64,000 nt of DNA from Paralichthys olivaceus. Taxonomy: Eukaryota; Chordata; Actinopteri; Pleuronectiformes; Paralichthyidae. The stretch lies in contig NC_091112.1 in the NCBI RefSeq assembly GCF_024713975.1, positions 1,902,001 to 1,966,000 on the forward strand, given 5' to 3'. Under the pieces are notes generated by a model. It made no database searches, was not told the origin of the DNA, and saw only the letters and a program-made list of their open reading frames with translations. A program made the position numbers and the translations under genes. Of the stretch, positions 53,685 through 64,000 are shown piece by piece; positions within the stretch are counted from its first letter, which is position 1, and the number at the start of each line of letters is the position of its first letter.

Positions 53685-56600
53685 ATGAAAGTAATCAGCG
53701 CTGCAGTGCTGAGCGCTGTGTTCTGCATGGGTAAGCACAAACATAATCAGTCATCCGGGAGCAGTTCAGATAAATGAACGGCAGAAACAGACTTCATGCA
53801 AAACCAAACGTGCTTCAGCTGAACAATTAACATAGACACAGTGAGAAGGGCTTCAAAGAAACAAACTTATTTTGTTATCTGTTAATTTCCTCTTATTTGC
53901 TTTGTTTCCTTTTCTTATGAGGCTTCAGATTGTATTTACATCCGGTCTATATTTAGCTGTCGTTACGTGATACATTTACATTTGAAAGGTTTTTGTGCTT
54001 CTGGGAGTAGTTGTGTGGTTTTTCACTCAGAACAAAGGGACCCTGGTCTTTGTTCAAATCAAGAGACAACTAAGAAAAGATGTATTTTAAAATACGCTCC
54101 TCTTTATCTTTTCTTTCGCAGTTGTGTCAGCGTCCGTGACAGGTAAAACCTCTCCCTGTTGGGCTTGCAGTGCATGACTAAGAGAAAGTAAATCAGAAAT
54201 CAAAGATTATCTGTCCTATGTGATCATATATGGGGACGTTAAACGTTAATGCCTGGGACCCCTGATGGTTTGTTGGGCCTGGGGAGGCCTCTTCGATGGG
54301 AGGTGGGGGGTTGGGTTTCCTCAGTTTTGTTTGTAGGATAATTGCTTTATAACCAAAGTCAGATTGATTGAACATATCCTGATTGCTTGCACCAGTCAAA
54401 GAGGAACGCAGGACAGCGTTCTTTGGGGAAGACATTCACATGGATGTCCCGCCTGGAAACGCTGGAGACGTCGTGTTCAAGCCCAGGACCAATCAGTCCT
54501 CTGATGTGGATCTGATGCGACATGGCCAGGTGGTGAACCCACGGGCCCGTCTCAACTTCCTGGGCCACCTGGTGCTAGAGGACGTACAGGAGGAGGACGA
54601 GGGCGTGTACGTCATCAAGAACAGCAACAACCCCAACACAGTCAAGCAGCTCGTCCTTATCATTCGGGGTAAGCTGTCTGCTGAGCATGACAAAGTGTGA
54701 AATTGAAATGGACCCTTCTGGAGAAATGCAGAAATCAAACGTATACAAATAAGAAGCTCATTTTCTCATCAGGCTGTATTTTATTGAGGTGTTACCTGAA
54801 GAGTGTTGCTTTGGAAACCAATGGAAACGTGAAAATTCAAGACTCAAATATGGTGTGAATAATACGTTATTTGTGAGATCATGAAAAACCATGTGTAAGT
54901 CTGAGTGTATTACTGAAGGCCTATTTGTTATATAACATCACAGAGAAGCAGGATTAGTTAAAACCGTACAGTGTATATAAAGATGGACGACGGGTCTCTG
55001 CCACCATACGTTGTTAAAGGAAGAAATTATCGAGTTCCTGCTGATGCACGTGTTCAGCCAATCGTGAGTCAGTAACAAACGAGAACAGCAGTCAGTGGAG
55101 TTCATACCTCCACCAAGGCACAACAGACCCCTTACAAAAACAAAGTCAAACTCACTAGATCCATCAACAACATGTTTTTGCTGTCACGTCATCCGTCTTT
55201 ACATGTACATAGATACAGTCTCTGAATAAAACAATGATTCATACAACCACCCCTCAGACTGCGCCTTGGAGCAAGTGGTGAAGTACGGAGAAACCTTCTA
55301 CATCCGCCTTAACCACATCGAAGGCCCCATCACCCTGGAGTTCAGGTACAGTCAGATTCAGAATCTATTCAACAGCGACTCATGTTTATTACACATTGTT
55401 GGGCTGGAGACGGATGCTCCGAATCAGCTTCAGTTAGAAGAAATATATACATCTGTTGCATTGCTTCCCCTTTTGGAACAAGTTTCGACTGTATGGTTCC
55501 TGTTGAACAAACAAATCAAAGACTGAACCGGAATTACACTTGGTGGAGCGCATACCTCTGTCAAGGCCCAGCTGTTGCTTAAGTTAAAGGCCTAATGAAT
55601 CCACATCATCTCAGCCACAAATTGGTTTAAGTGACAAGTTTCTAGCCCCATTTGTTTCTTAACAGCAGCTTCAAATCCCACTCTCTTACTAAACCAGGAA
55701 TCCGCCAGAGCTGGATTTTGATTTTCATCCGCACCAAATTGCACACACTCATAAATATCACTATTATTTTCAGCATTAAGATGTGAAACTCCTGCTCTGA
55801 CATGCTAACCACACTGGTGGTTGATGGGTTGCTCTGTATAACATCTTCAATACATTTTGTACCATGACAAGGCCCAGTCTGATTCAGTCCAATCAAACCG
55901 AGATACAGCAAACTACAGAGCCTCTGCCCGTGGTGCTGTACAACCAGACGGCGGTGTCGGCGGACGAATACGTGGGACGCCTGAGTGTGACGGAGAAACT
56001 GGTGACTCTGCACTTGGTCCGGATGACGGACGAGGGGAGCTTTACAGTACTGGACCACGAGGGCAAAATCAGGAAGAGGAACTGTCTTAATGTCAGAGGT
56101 GAGCAGTGATCGAGTGCTGATTTAAGTGACTAATCTATCAGTCTTGTGTGTTGGTGTATACATGCTGCTGTAATGTGAGTGTTGGTCTACAGACACTGAC
56201 GGCATTGTTTCATTCTTGAGTGAATTACCTGCAAAAATCCTTTAATCTCTGAAGTTTTTATTTTATTTTAATTTAAATTAGGGGTTAGGACAGTTGGCAG
56301 GGAAACTAAACTGCTGCAGCTGTAAAGACATGGTTTTCACCAAAATGCATCAAGAGCACATTAACTTTAATAAAAGTTATTCTCTACTCGCACGATGTAG
56401 TGTGACGTAATTCCACTTTCCACACTGCCCATCGGTTCACTTCCCTTCCACCCCAGACTGTTACTCTCGCATCCAACTTGATCTCCACAGTGTCTCCTTG
56501 TGCTTCAGAATTTATTTCACTCTCACAGTTAACTTTGTATATATCGTAAATAGTATCTACTGTTCGTTTTTTCTATATAGAGTGATAGAACGTGATATAC

Positions 56601-59600
56601 GAGATATGTGTTCCGCAGACGGACAGACAGACAGACAGAAGGATACACAGATATTTGTGGAATTAGGTGGATTAAATAAAGCTGAGATTGACCAACACAT
56701 GTTTCACTTTGCTGAATATGTGTCCAATAAAAAATATAAAAAAGTTTAATGACCCACGTGTGTTTATATTTCCTCCGATTGTCCTCCACAGAGCACCAGA
56801 ACTTCATGCGCCTCTCCTACGGAGAAAACCTAAAGATGAAACTCTACCTGCACCACTCCAACGTTAACATCGTCTACAAGCCCAAATCAGACAATAAGGA
56901 CAGAGTCATCCTGGACCAGGGGGTTCTGGTGATGCCGATAGATCCTCTGCTGGAGGGCAGGCTGACAGTGGAGGGGTCGGAGCTCATCATGAAGAAGGTC
57001 CAAATGGCGGACAGCGGCATCTTCAGAGTGACAGACCTCGCCGGGTTTCCTGTGGCTCAGGTCGATATAGAAGTAGAGGGTAAGAAAAATACCTATAATG
57101 GATTTAGTTCTGTAGTTGCTTTGTTGTGAGCCAACACATTTCCTATGCAAAGTGCCTCTGAGGTGTAGATTGTGTTTTTGAAAGGGTTTATGTGAGTGAG
57201 ATGATATTACAACTGTTATTAAGTATTTATGCAAAGAGGCTGATACACCCTGTGACTGTGCCAAACAAAGCTTATGAGCGAACAAATTTAGTCTTTCATA
57301 TTATGGTCTTTCTTGATTAGATCACAATTATACTTCTCTATTTTGTCATCTATTATCTGTTAATACACCAGGCTCCACTTATGAGCACCTGCAGGAGGAG
57401 ATAAAGTTATTGATGTTTTTATGAGATGACGTTACATCACCGGTTTAGCAATTGACTGAAGACTGAAAAAGACCGGAGTCACGCTGCCTGTTTATTCAAA
57501 TCTAATTCATATTCAATGTATCGCATGTCCGAAGCTGCACCAAGTTCCACACTGCGCTTCTTTGGGCTCTTAACAATATACATGGTGCAAGTGTGCAGCA
57601 GTGAAGATAAACAGTTGTCAAGATATGTGAGCCACAATAAGACAGACAGAGACTTCTGGAAGTTATACATACATGCATTCAAATAAAATGTTACTAATAA
57701 ATTAAAAACAACCGATTCTAGATATATCCAAAATGACTATTTATATTTCATTTCAAAGTTTCAGCTATAGTGTCAAGCTGTCCATATATATTTAGGAATG
57801 ACTAACGTGCATTGAAATCTGATTGTGTGATGTTTCGATATCTAAAGCTGTATGGGAAGTCTTTATGTGGTAACTGCTCCAGTCAAACACACCTGCTGAT
57901 GAAAACGTTTCAAAAAGAGGCTGTAATGAAAGATGAGTAGCTGCACAGCAAAGTCAGTGAATTCAGAATGGACGTCGTCCCTGGCTATTAGAGAAAAGAT
58001 TTATTATTTCTCTTTCCTGTCCTCGTCTTGCTCTCAGCCTACAAGCTGCCTCGCCTGACCGTGGCCATTCTCTGCATGCTGTGTCTGATCGCCTTCATGC
58101 TGCTGGTGTGTCTGCTGTCCTGCCTCTACAAAGTGCACAAGAGGAACAAAAAGAACAAAAAGCTCATGCTCATTGCGCAGCAGGCTGGCAAGGGCGATGG
58201 CGATGCTTTCAGACAGGTAACACCCACCCAGTGCAATTACCATCATTCTGAGAAAACAATTTTGACTCATCCTCACTGATATTTGATTTTGTGGAAATTT
58301 TCATGGCTGAGGACGGTTCAGGGAAACGTCATGTGTTGCTTTCCAGGTGTCCTGCGTACGTCCACAGAGCCGGCGCTCATATCTTGTCCTTGATGTGAGC
58401 TTGTCATTATTAGAAGCAGAGTTTTACAATCTAGAATGTCACTTCTTTCATTTTTAATGACGTACGAGCCAAAGTTGCGGTCTCAGGTCTGGCAGCAAGG
58501 GGGTGCAATCGCAGATAATTATAGCATTTTGGCACCAGATATTTTTGCATCAGGTTTCGGAAACTGCAGGGAACTCATGATTAGTCAACATGAAAATGCT
58601 TTTTTATTTGCCTTTGTAAAAAGAAATCATGAGTTCATTTTAGCCCCCTGGGTGTTTCTAGAACACCAAGCACCCGGTGTGTTTGAATCGGTGATAGAAT
58701 GAAAGCATGTTTTAAGACGGCTGATTTACAAAAACTGTTGCGGCTCCATCCTCACTCAGTCAGTTGTGAATGAATCGCTGTAATGATGAATGGATTATCA
58801 GGGTCCTCTGAGGTTGTGCTGAGCCCACAGGAACAAAATAAATAAAAAAACATTGATCCCTTTCTAGTTGGCCATTTAAAAACTGCTGCTCTTTCTTCAT
58901 TCAGCGGCTCAATACTGTCTGATTAACTGACTGATTGGATGATTTAGAGGAGTTGACAGTTAACCCCTCTGTCAACGCAACCATCCATCAAGCAACCCCA
59001 GTTGGGGATTTGTTAACCAACTGAATTTATGGAGCAATTAAAAACCCATTAGAAATAGATGACTCACCTATAGAGGACACACAAACATCACGGTCCGATA
59101 TTGATTTCTCTACCGAGAAAAAGGAGTTCAATACAACAACAACAACAACAACAAGTGGCACAAGAAATATGTCTGGATCAATTGTGTAAGAGTTTCATAA
59201 AAATAAAAAACCTTGGCTGTCAGAGTGAAGAATAAATACGTCTGTCATCAAGTGATGCCATTAAAGCAAGTGGGCCTAATTTGCCATTGGACTTCTAATT
59301 TAAACAAACTAAATTATCTTGAAGAGCGTTCCTGTTCTAAAATGATGACTGTTTCATTAGAAATCTAAATCACTGAGCTGACAGTGAACCCCTTCCTACC
59401 GAAGCAGCGGTCCCATTGAAAGATCGTTTAATCTGATTGAATTTATGAACCAATTAAAAACGCCCACGGCGGTCACATGACTGTGAAACAGCCCGAAAAG
59501 ACTGAAAGTGGACGATGATGATGAGACGGCAGCAATGACTCAAACTCGTCTGAGCCAGAGAAAAAAGCTGACTGAGCCCGACCCTGCAGTTATCACTGAC

Positions 59601-62600
59601 TCATCGAGATATTAAGTTTGCCACCGAGTCCGAGTGTGCAACATGTCGTGATCCACTTGAAACGTATCTTTGAGGAGTTGTCACACAGCTACCTGGCTCC
59701 AATCTGGAGCTTTTGTCAGCGACTTCCAAAACTCGTCTGCAGCTGAAAAATAGAAATCATGTGCTGTAATTGATGTAATGTAATTTCAGAGTTATCAGTG
59801 TAGACTGATGCTGAACATTTTCTTTAGTATTTGTCTGTGAAGTCACATTAATGTTACCTGTTTCTCTTTTTTTTTACTTTGTGTCTGAAATGATAAATGT
59901 TTGTCCTGTTTCTGATGTTTATGTGACGTTCGTCTTTCAATTTCACAACTGTTGAGTGAATTCTAAATACTGCTGTTGGAAATGAGGCCTCCCGGCTCAG
60001 TGATGATTGGTGGCCCAGCTAACGCTGTTGCCTGTGGTTACGTGTCTCCCTCTTGCTTTAAGGAGCCTCAAACGGAGCCTCTTCTTGGTGAGAGAATTGT
60101 GTTCCTGCCTCCTTTCCCCCTGAACCTCCCTCTTTATATTGGTGTGTAGAGAAACGTGCTGCGTTTGTGACAAATAAGTTCATTGATCAACTTGCTGCTT
60201 GTGACAGTTTCAGAAATGTGTTGTCAGTATTTTCTGAACTCCGGTGCTTGTAGTTGATCTAAATGAATCGAGGATACTGAGCAGCGCCACATTAGATAAA
60301 TCCTGGACACTGAGGAGAAACTGCTCGTGATGAACAAGCAGAAGTTGATCAGAGACCTCATTTGACTCAAAGTCAATGGATGACTTCAAGTGAATCTGGC
60401 AACATGACTTGGGACAAACTGTGTCCGTGATCCTGACAGACTTTAGAATAATCACGTGGCCGAGCTGTGGTGGAGAATTAATGTAGGATGCAAGTTTATA
60501 CAGTGTTTTATTGTTTTAAAGGAGACATATGATGCTTTTTCAAGGTTTCATTCCTCTAATGTGTGATATAGTTTATTGTGTGAATGTATAAGTTCTGCAA
60601 AGTCCGTGGTAAAGGGAGCTCCTCTCCCCCGCAGAAAACACTGAAGCTCCTGAAACACCACGTCAGTCGTCCCGTTGAAGCAAAGCGTTTCTGACAGAGG
60701 ATGACAAAAGGAGCTGCAGCAGTGGACAGATAATAGCACAAATTCAAATTATCAACCTGGATGTGAGCAGAATATGTCTCCTTTAAGTGCCTTGAGGTCA
60801 ATGACTTTTAAAATCAGAATGTTGGTATTTTCCACATTAAAACAACTGAGAACAATTGTAATGAGTTAAGTTTCCACATTATATTCAAATGAATGGACAC
60901 CAAGGGTTTTCAAAAATCATTGTTAGTCTGTGTATTTGTAAACAAAAGAAGATGGATATCAGTGTAAGTTTAGTTCTTCTTCTTTGGTTGGTGTATAAGT
61001 GAGGGTCAACCAACGTCAACATGCATCAGTCTTCTTCTTTTCTTGAGCTTAGTTGAAACAGATGAGACCATTTATATGCTAGAGCAGAATTGTAAACACT
61101 ATTTTGCTTCGATGAGCTCGGTCAGGTGTGAGAAATGTCTTTATTCTCAGCTGTTTCCTTGAGAGTTGTGATCAACTACGTGCCCAGGAAGTCTGTGGGT
61201 GTGTTGTCAGTGCTTCTTATGTCTGTGTCTAGTTTCTGTGGATTTAATGTTGTGTGTCTGTGTTGTAGTTTTTTTAGTAATGCGAACAAATCAATCAACA
61301 CGTGACCTGAAACACTGTGTACTATAACATTATTTTTACATTTATTCCCATTTATTGTTGTTAGTTACCAAAATACACCATAACTCACATTTCAGTGACT
61401 AATCATGATTCTTCCAGCTCTTAACTTAAGCAGTTAGCAGTTATTAATTATTACACCGGGCAAACTTTATTTTCTGGGTTTACTAACATAAAACATATTC
61501 TGTTTGCATATATATATATATATATATATATCAATGTATATGGATCGCCCCCTGGTGGCTTGCTGCAGTATAGGTCATAAACCCCTCCTCCTCCACATTA
61601 GCAGATGGAACAGATGTTTAAATATTTGACTGGATAAGTGAAAAGCCTGGGGATCACTGACGTCTGTGATTAATTCTGGTAAAAACACTGGAAGATTCGT
61701 AACTTCAAATAAAAACCGTGTGAGTTTTCCATTACCACTGATCAATGTGGGATAAATGTCTCGCTCATTGTATGTGTCTGTATTAGACATGTGTGTTTGT
61801 GTGTCCTCACGTGTTTTTAAGTGATTATACTGCGATGTATGTGCATAGGTGTTCCAATTATCGTGTGTGTCTCTCTGTGTGTGTGGACTAAGGTTGAGAT
61901 GACGGCAGTTTCCCTTGGCGTCGGTCGATCGGACAGGTTATGGATTTCCTCGTAGATCTTAGAACACACACACAACACATGTGAGCCGATGTCGGCGGCC
62001 GGAACTTAACCTGAGAGGCCGACATGAAACTCAGATCAATCCTCCCTCTCTGTCTCTTTATCATCTCTCTCCCTCCCTGCCTCTTCTCTGTGCATCTATA
62101 TCAGCTGCCTCACGTCTTCTCTTTCTGTCTCTCAATCCTTCACTCCTGTGTTGTCACTCTCTCCTCCTCACAATTTCTCACCCACCGAAATATAATCCAC
62201 ATTAGTGCTCCCTGCGAGCACACAGAATGATTTAATTTACTACTTTAATCATCCCAAACCTGCATCCCTTCATCCTCTCCCCCTGTCCTTTCATCCTTCT
62301 TCCCTCATTCTTACCTGCATGCCTTCATCCTCCTCTCCTCATCCCTTCATCCCCCCTTTCTCTTCCCTACTCACTTCTATTCATCATTCTTTCCTCATCC
62401 CTACCCACATCCTTTCATGCTCTACTCATTCTCTGCCTCTCATTCATGAATCCACCTCAACCCTTCATCTTTTCCTCTCCCACATTTATTCTTTGGACCT
62501 CCAGCCTCCACAAATCTTTCCTGCAGTTCCTAAGCCCCGACATTTTTGTAAGACCCGGCTCGGCTCTGCCTCCTCTCAACCTCCAGCCTCATTGCTCGTC

Positions 62601-62672
62601 TTTCAGTCATGTCATACAAGTGTCCTCTTCCATGTCTTATGTGTGTATGTAATTAAGAGCTTTCTTACCCTG

Positions 62673-62729
<57 letters not shown>

Positions 62730-62943
62730 TCTCAAGAAGTTTTCATGTGTTTTTGATCAATAGTTGGATGAAGTACCACAGCTGCCGGGATGCTACACTG
62801 CTGTGGCCATATTTTAACAAGAGTGTGTGTGTGTGTGTGTGGATCTGCAGGTGGTCCATGAGGTGTACACCAGGTTCACAGAGGAATCTCTGACGCAGTC
62901 CGTGTGTGATAAGCCCTCGGAGAGCACAGAGGTCACCATCAAG
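53685..62943 (+). CDS. Ig-like-domain type I membrane protein, 3' partial
   Basis: Not recognised with certainty. Exons are 53685-53730 (signal, MKVISAAVLSAVFCMG; 5' UTR from 53,669), 54122-54142, 54396-54668 (Ig-like 1), 55258-55345 plus 55872-56098 (Ig-like 2), 56792-57079 (Ig-like 3), 58038-58216 (transmembrane) and 62851-62943 (cytoplasmic). Phases are compatible throughout, giving 405 codons so far. An acceptor at 55878 instead of 55872 is equally in phase. Each Ig-like domain has the F-strand motif (DEGVYVI, DEGSFTV, DSGIFRV) but lacks the usual pair of core cysteines. N-glycosylation sites include NQS and two NQT. The helix at about residues 321-345 is followed by the basic KVHKRNKKNKK. 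The cytoplasmic part has one Tyr (HEVYTRF) without a clear ITIM. A surface adhesion or receptor role is a guess. The next exon lies beyond the window, or the stop is in an exon I missed. Confidence 0.8.
54970..55120 (+). repeat. Interspersed repeat fragment in intron of Ig-domain gene
   Basis: GTGTATATAAAGATGGACGA and CAGCCAATCGTGAGTCAGT match, in diverged form and opposite orientation, the insertion in intron 2 of MHC copies 5 and 6. CATACCTCCACCAAGGCAC follows. Confidence 0.5.
55530..55790 (+). mobile_element. LINE 3'-end-like fragment in intron of Ig-domain gene
   Basis: GCGCATACCTCTGTCAAGGC, CAGCTTCAAATCCCACTCTC and AAATTGCACACACTCATAAA belong to the same repeat family as the fragments in intron 2 of the MHC copies. 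Confidence 0.6.
58941..59470. repeat. Pair of diverged direct repeats in the last visible intron
   Basis: The segments at about 58,950-59,052 and 59,374-59,465 share an order of motifs (GTTGACAGTTAACCCCT / GCTGACAGTGAACCCCT, then GAATTTATGGAGCAATTAAA / GAATTTATGAACCAATTAAA). A short CAA repeat lies between them at about 59,134-59,152. No family assigned. Confidence 0.5.
60520..60782. mobile_element. 263-bp miniature inverted-repeat element with TTAA target sites
   Basis: The element starts AGGAGACATAT and ends ATATGTCTCCT, perfect 11-bp inverted repeats. It is flanked by TTAA at 60516-60519 and 60783-60786. TTAA duplications are typical of piggyBac and Kolobok superfamily elements. No transposase is encoded. 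The position is intronic in the Ig-domain gene. Confidence 0.85.
61506..61620. repeat. TA microsatellite and dispersed repeat fragment
   Basis: A TA tract (61,509-61,531) is followed by ATCGCCCCCTGGTGGCTTGC and CAGTATAGGTCATAAACCCC, a common teleost interspersed repeat. A diverged relative lies at 62,976-63,110. Confidence 0.6.
62030..62620. repeat. Pyrimidine-rich low-complexity tract
   Basis: Almost 600 bp strongly biased to C and T on the + strand (TCCCT, CATCCTT and CTCTCT motifs). It yields long spurious open frames rich in Ser, Pro and Leu. It lies upstream of the last visible exon of the Ig-domain gene. Confidence 0.75.
62676..62728. repeat. TG microsatellite
   Basis: About 26 GT units, about 120 bp before the exon at 62,851. 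A second short GT tract at 62,822-62,840 ends 10 bp before that exon. Confidence 0.93.
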
Positions 62944-62975
62944 GTCAGTGCTGGAACTAAAGTGAAGCCAACTCA

Positions 62976-63125
62976 TCTTGATTGCCCCCTTGTGGCTGGC
63001 TGCAGTATATATCATAAAACCCAGGTCACGTCCATCGTCCCATCGTTGTGATTGGTCAAGCTTGTATGTTGGCCAAACCTTGATTCCGCGGCTCGCCACC
63101 TCGATCGCTGCTGCACAGACGCATT
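62976..63125. repeat. Dispersed repeat fragment
   Basis: TTGATTGCCCCCTTGTGGCT and GGCTGCAGTATATATCATAA, then GTTGTGATTGGTCAAGCTTG: a diverged relative of the repeat at 61,540. Confidence 0.55.
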
Positions 63126-63222
63126 CTCCAAATTATGTTAAAAGCACCGGTTCTTTTTATACGGCAGCATTTGACTGATGAATGAAATGCAGGTGGTTGA
63201 ATGAGTTGGCAGCAGACGGTCG

Positions 63223-63300
<78 letters not shown>
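63223..63300. repeat. CA microsatellite
   Basis: About 38 uninterrupted CA units, the longest pure dinucleotide tract in this part of the window. Confidence 0.95.
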
Positions 63301-63302
<2 letters not shown>

Positions 63303-63479
63303 GAGCATCCAGAAGCGATCCAAAAATAGTTCATAGATCCAAAAATAAATAATCCATGACCCTGATAGAAAAGAGAAGTTGAGATATTACAAGTTTGCTG
63401 AGTAACAGTGGTGCAGTAGTTGTGCAGTTTAGAATATATACGTTCATATGAGATGCAGCTGGAATGTAAACATCTGTAT

Positions 63480-63850
63480 CATTCTGTAAATGTACCTGAA
63501 GGTATCGTACCGATAGTAACATGGATCTCAAACAGTCAGAGTCAGTGTTTGGCAGCTTACTGTGCTCTTGTGTCTCTGGGTTATAAGCTCCTCTCTGTTT
63601 GTCTGTCTGTCGGAGATATGACAGCCCCGAAGCGCCTCCCAGAGGGCAGCAGGTCAAACGGAAGATGTCCGGGGTGGGACGGGTCTTTCATTATGTTGGC
63701 AGCTCTGCTGAGGCAGCAGGAGCTCACTAAGTTCACCACAGAGTGCAGTGAGCAGCCGATGATCTTCTGGGCGATGTTAATGACCCTCTGAGGAGTCGTG
63801 CTGAGGGTTTGGCGTCACCGGCAGAGACGCAGTCAGTCAGCACACTGTCA
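63480..63850 (-). mobile_element. LINE ORF2 C-terminal remnant
   Basis: Translated on the - strand, 63,612-63,795 reads INIAQKIIGCSLHSVVNLV, then CLSRAANIMKDPSHPGH and LLPSGRRFGAVI. The DPSHPGH...LLPSGRR signature is the C-terminus of a common teleost non-LTR retrotransposon ORF2. Both ends are degraded and frameshifted. Confidence 0.75.
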
Positions 63851-64000
63851 GTGGAGCAGTACTGATAGTATATAAACACACATACAAAATTAAAGCATAC
63901 AGCCAACAGCATACACTTTATCCACTGTACGTAATGAAATGTGGTCTCATCCATAACCTCATGTATACAATTAGTTTAGATTTTCTTCCTGTGTCCTTTA

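Noticed and set aside
60063-60087. A 25-nt micro-exon reading EPQTEPLL between AG and GT in the Ig-domain gene
   Set aside because: Its length is not a multiple of three, while the exons on either side (ending 58,216 and starting 62,851) are both phase 0, so inclusion would break the frame.
62030-62756. Ser/Pro/Leu-rich open frames near the right end
   Set aside because: They come from a pyrimidine-rich low-complexity tract and have no splice or domain support.

Overview
The window is vertebrate nuclear DNA, almost certainly from a teleost fish (probably a percomorph). The evidence is GT-AG split genes, U-lineage-type MHC class I exons, AATAAA signals, and many interspersed repeats familiar from teleost genomes (LINE 3' ends, hAT-like and TTAA elements, long CA/TG/TA/CT tracts).

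Bases 1-47,069 hold a head-to-tail array of six MHC class I genes, all on the + strand, called copies 1-6 here. Each complete copy has seven coding exons: signal peptide, alpha1, alpha2, alpha3, transmembrane, an 18-nt tail exon and a final tail exon with the stop. An eighth exon is untranslated and ends at a conserved AATAAA. Exon 1 of copy 1 lies left of the window. The genes are tightly packed: the polyadenylation signal of one copy is only about 370 or 715 bp before the ATG of the next, and an ISRE/X2/Y-type promoter module lies in that gap. Alpha3 and tail exons are nearly identical between copies, while alpha1/alpha2 fall into two types. Type A (copies 1, 3, 6) keeps most residues that hold peptide termini. 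Type B (copies 2, 4, 5) has lost several, carries a LINE fragment in intron 3, and is probably non-classical.

Copy 6 closes the array and is rearranged. Intron 3 holds a Tx1-like LINE fragment (ORF1 plus the start of ORF2). The transmembrane exon runs straight into the terminal inverted repeat of a hAT-like element, which supplies an in-frame stop. The tail exons are missing. A GC-rich CAG-type minisatellite follows (about 47,930-48,707).

From about 48,708 the sequence is unrelated to the array. A CpG-richer segment around 49,600-50,004 may be the promoter and non-coding first exon of the next gene. That gene (coding from 53,685, last visible exon ending 62,943) encodes a type I membrane protein with three Ig-like domains and a basic juxtamembrane stretch. 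I do not recognise it with certainty, and its 3' end lies outside the window. Its introns hold several repeat fragments, including a clean 263-bp TTAA-flanked miniature element (60,520-60,782). A LINE ORF2 remnant lies on the - strand near the right edge.

The MHC genes presumably make class I heavy chains that pair with beta2-microglobulin; no beta2m, proteasome or TAP gene is seen here. HLA residue numbers are by eye alignment.
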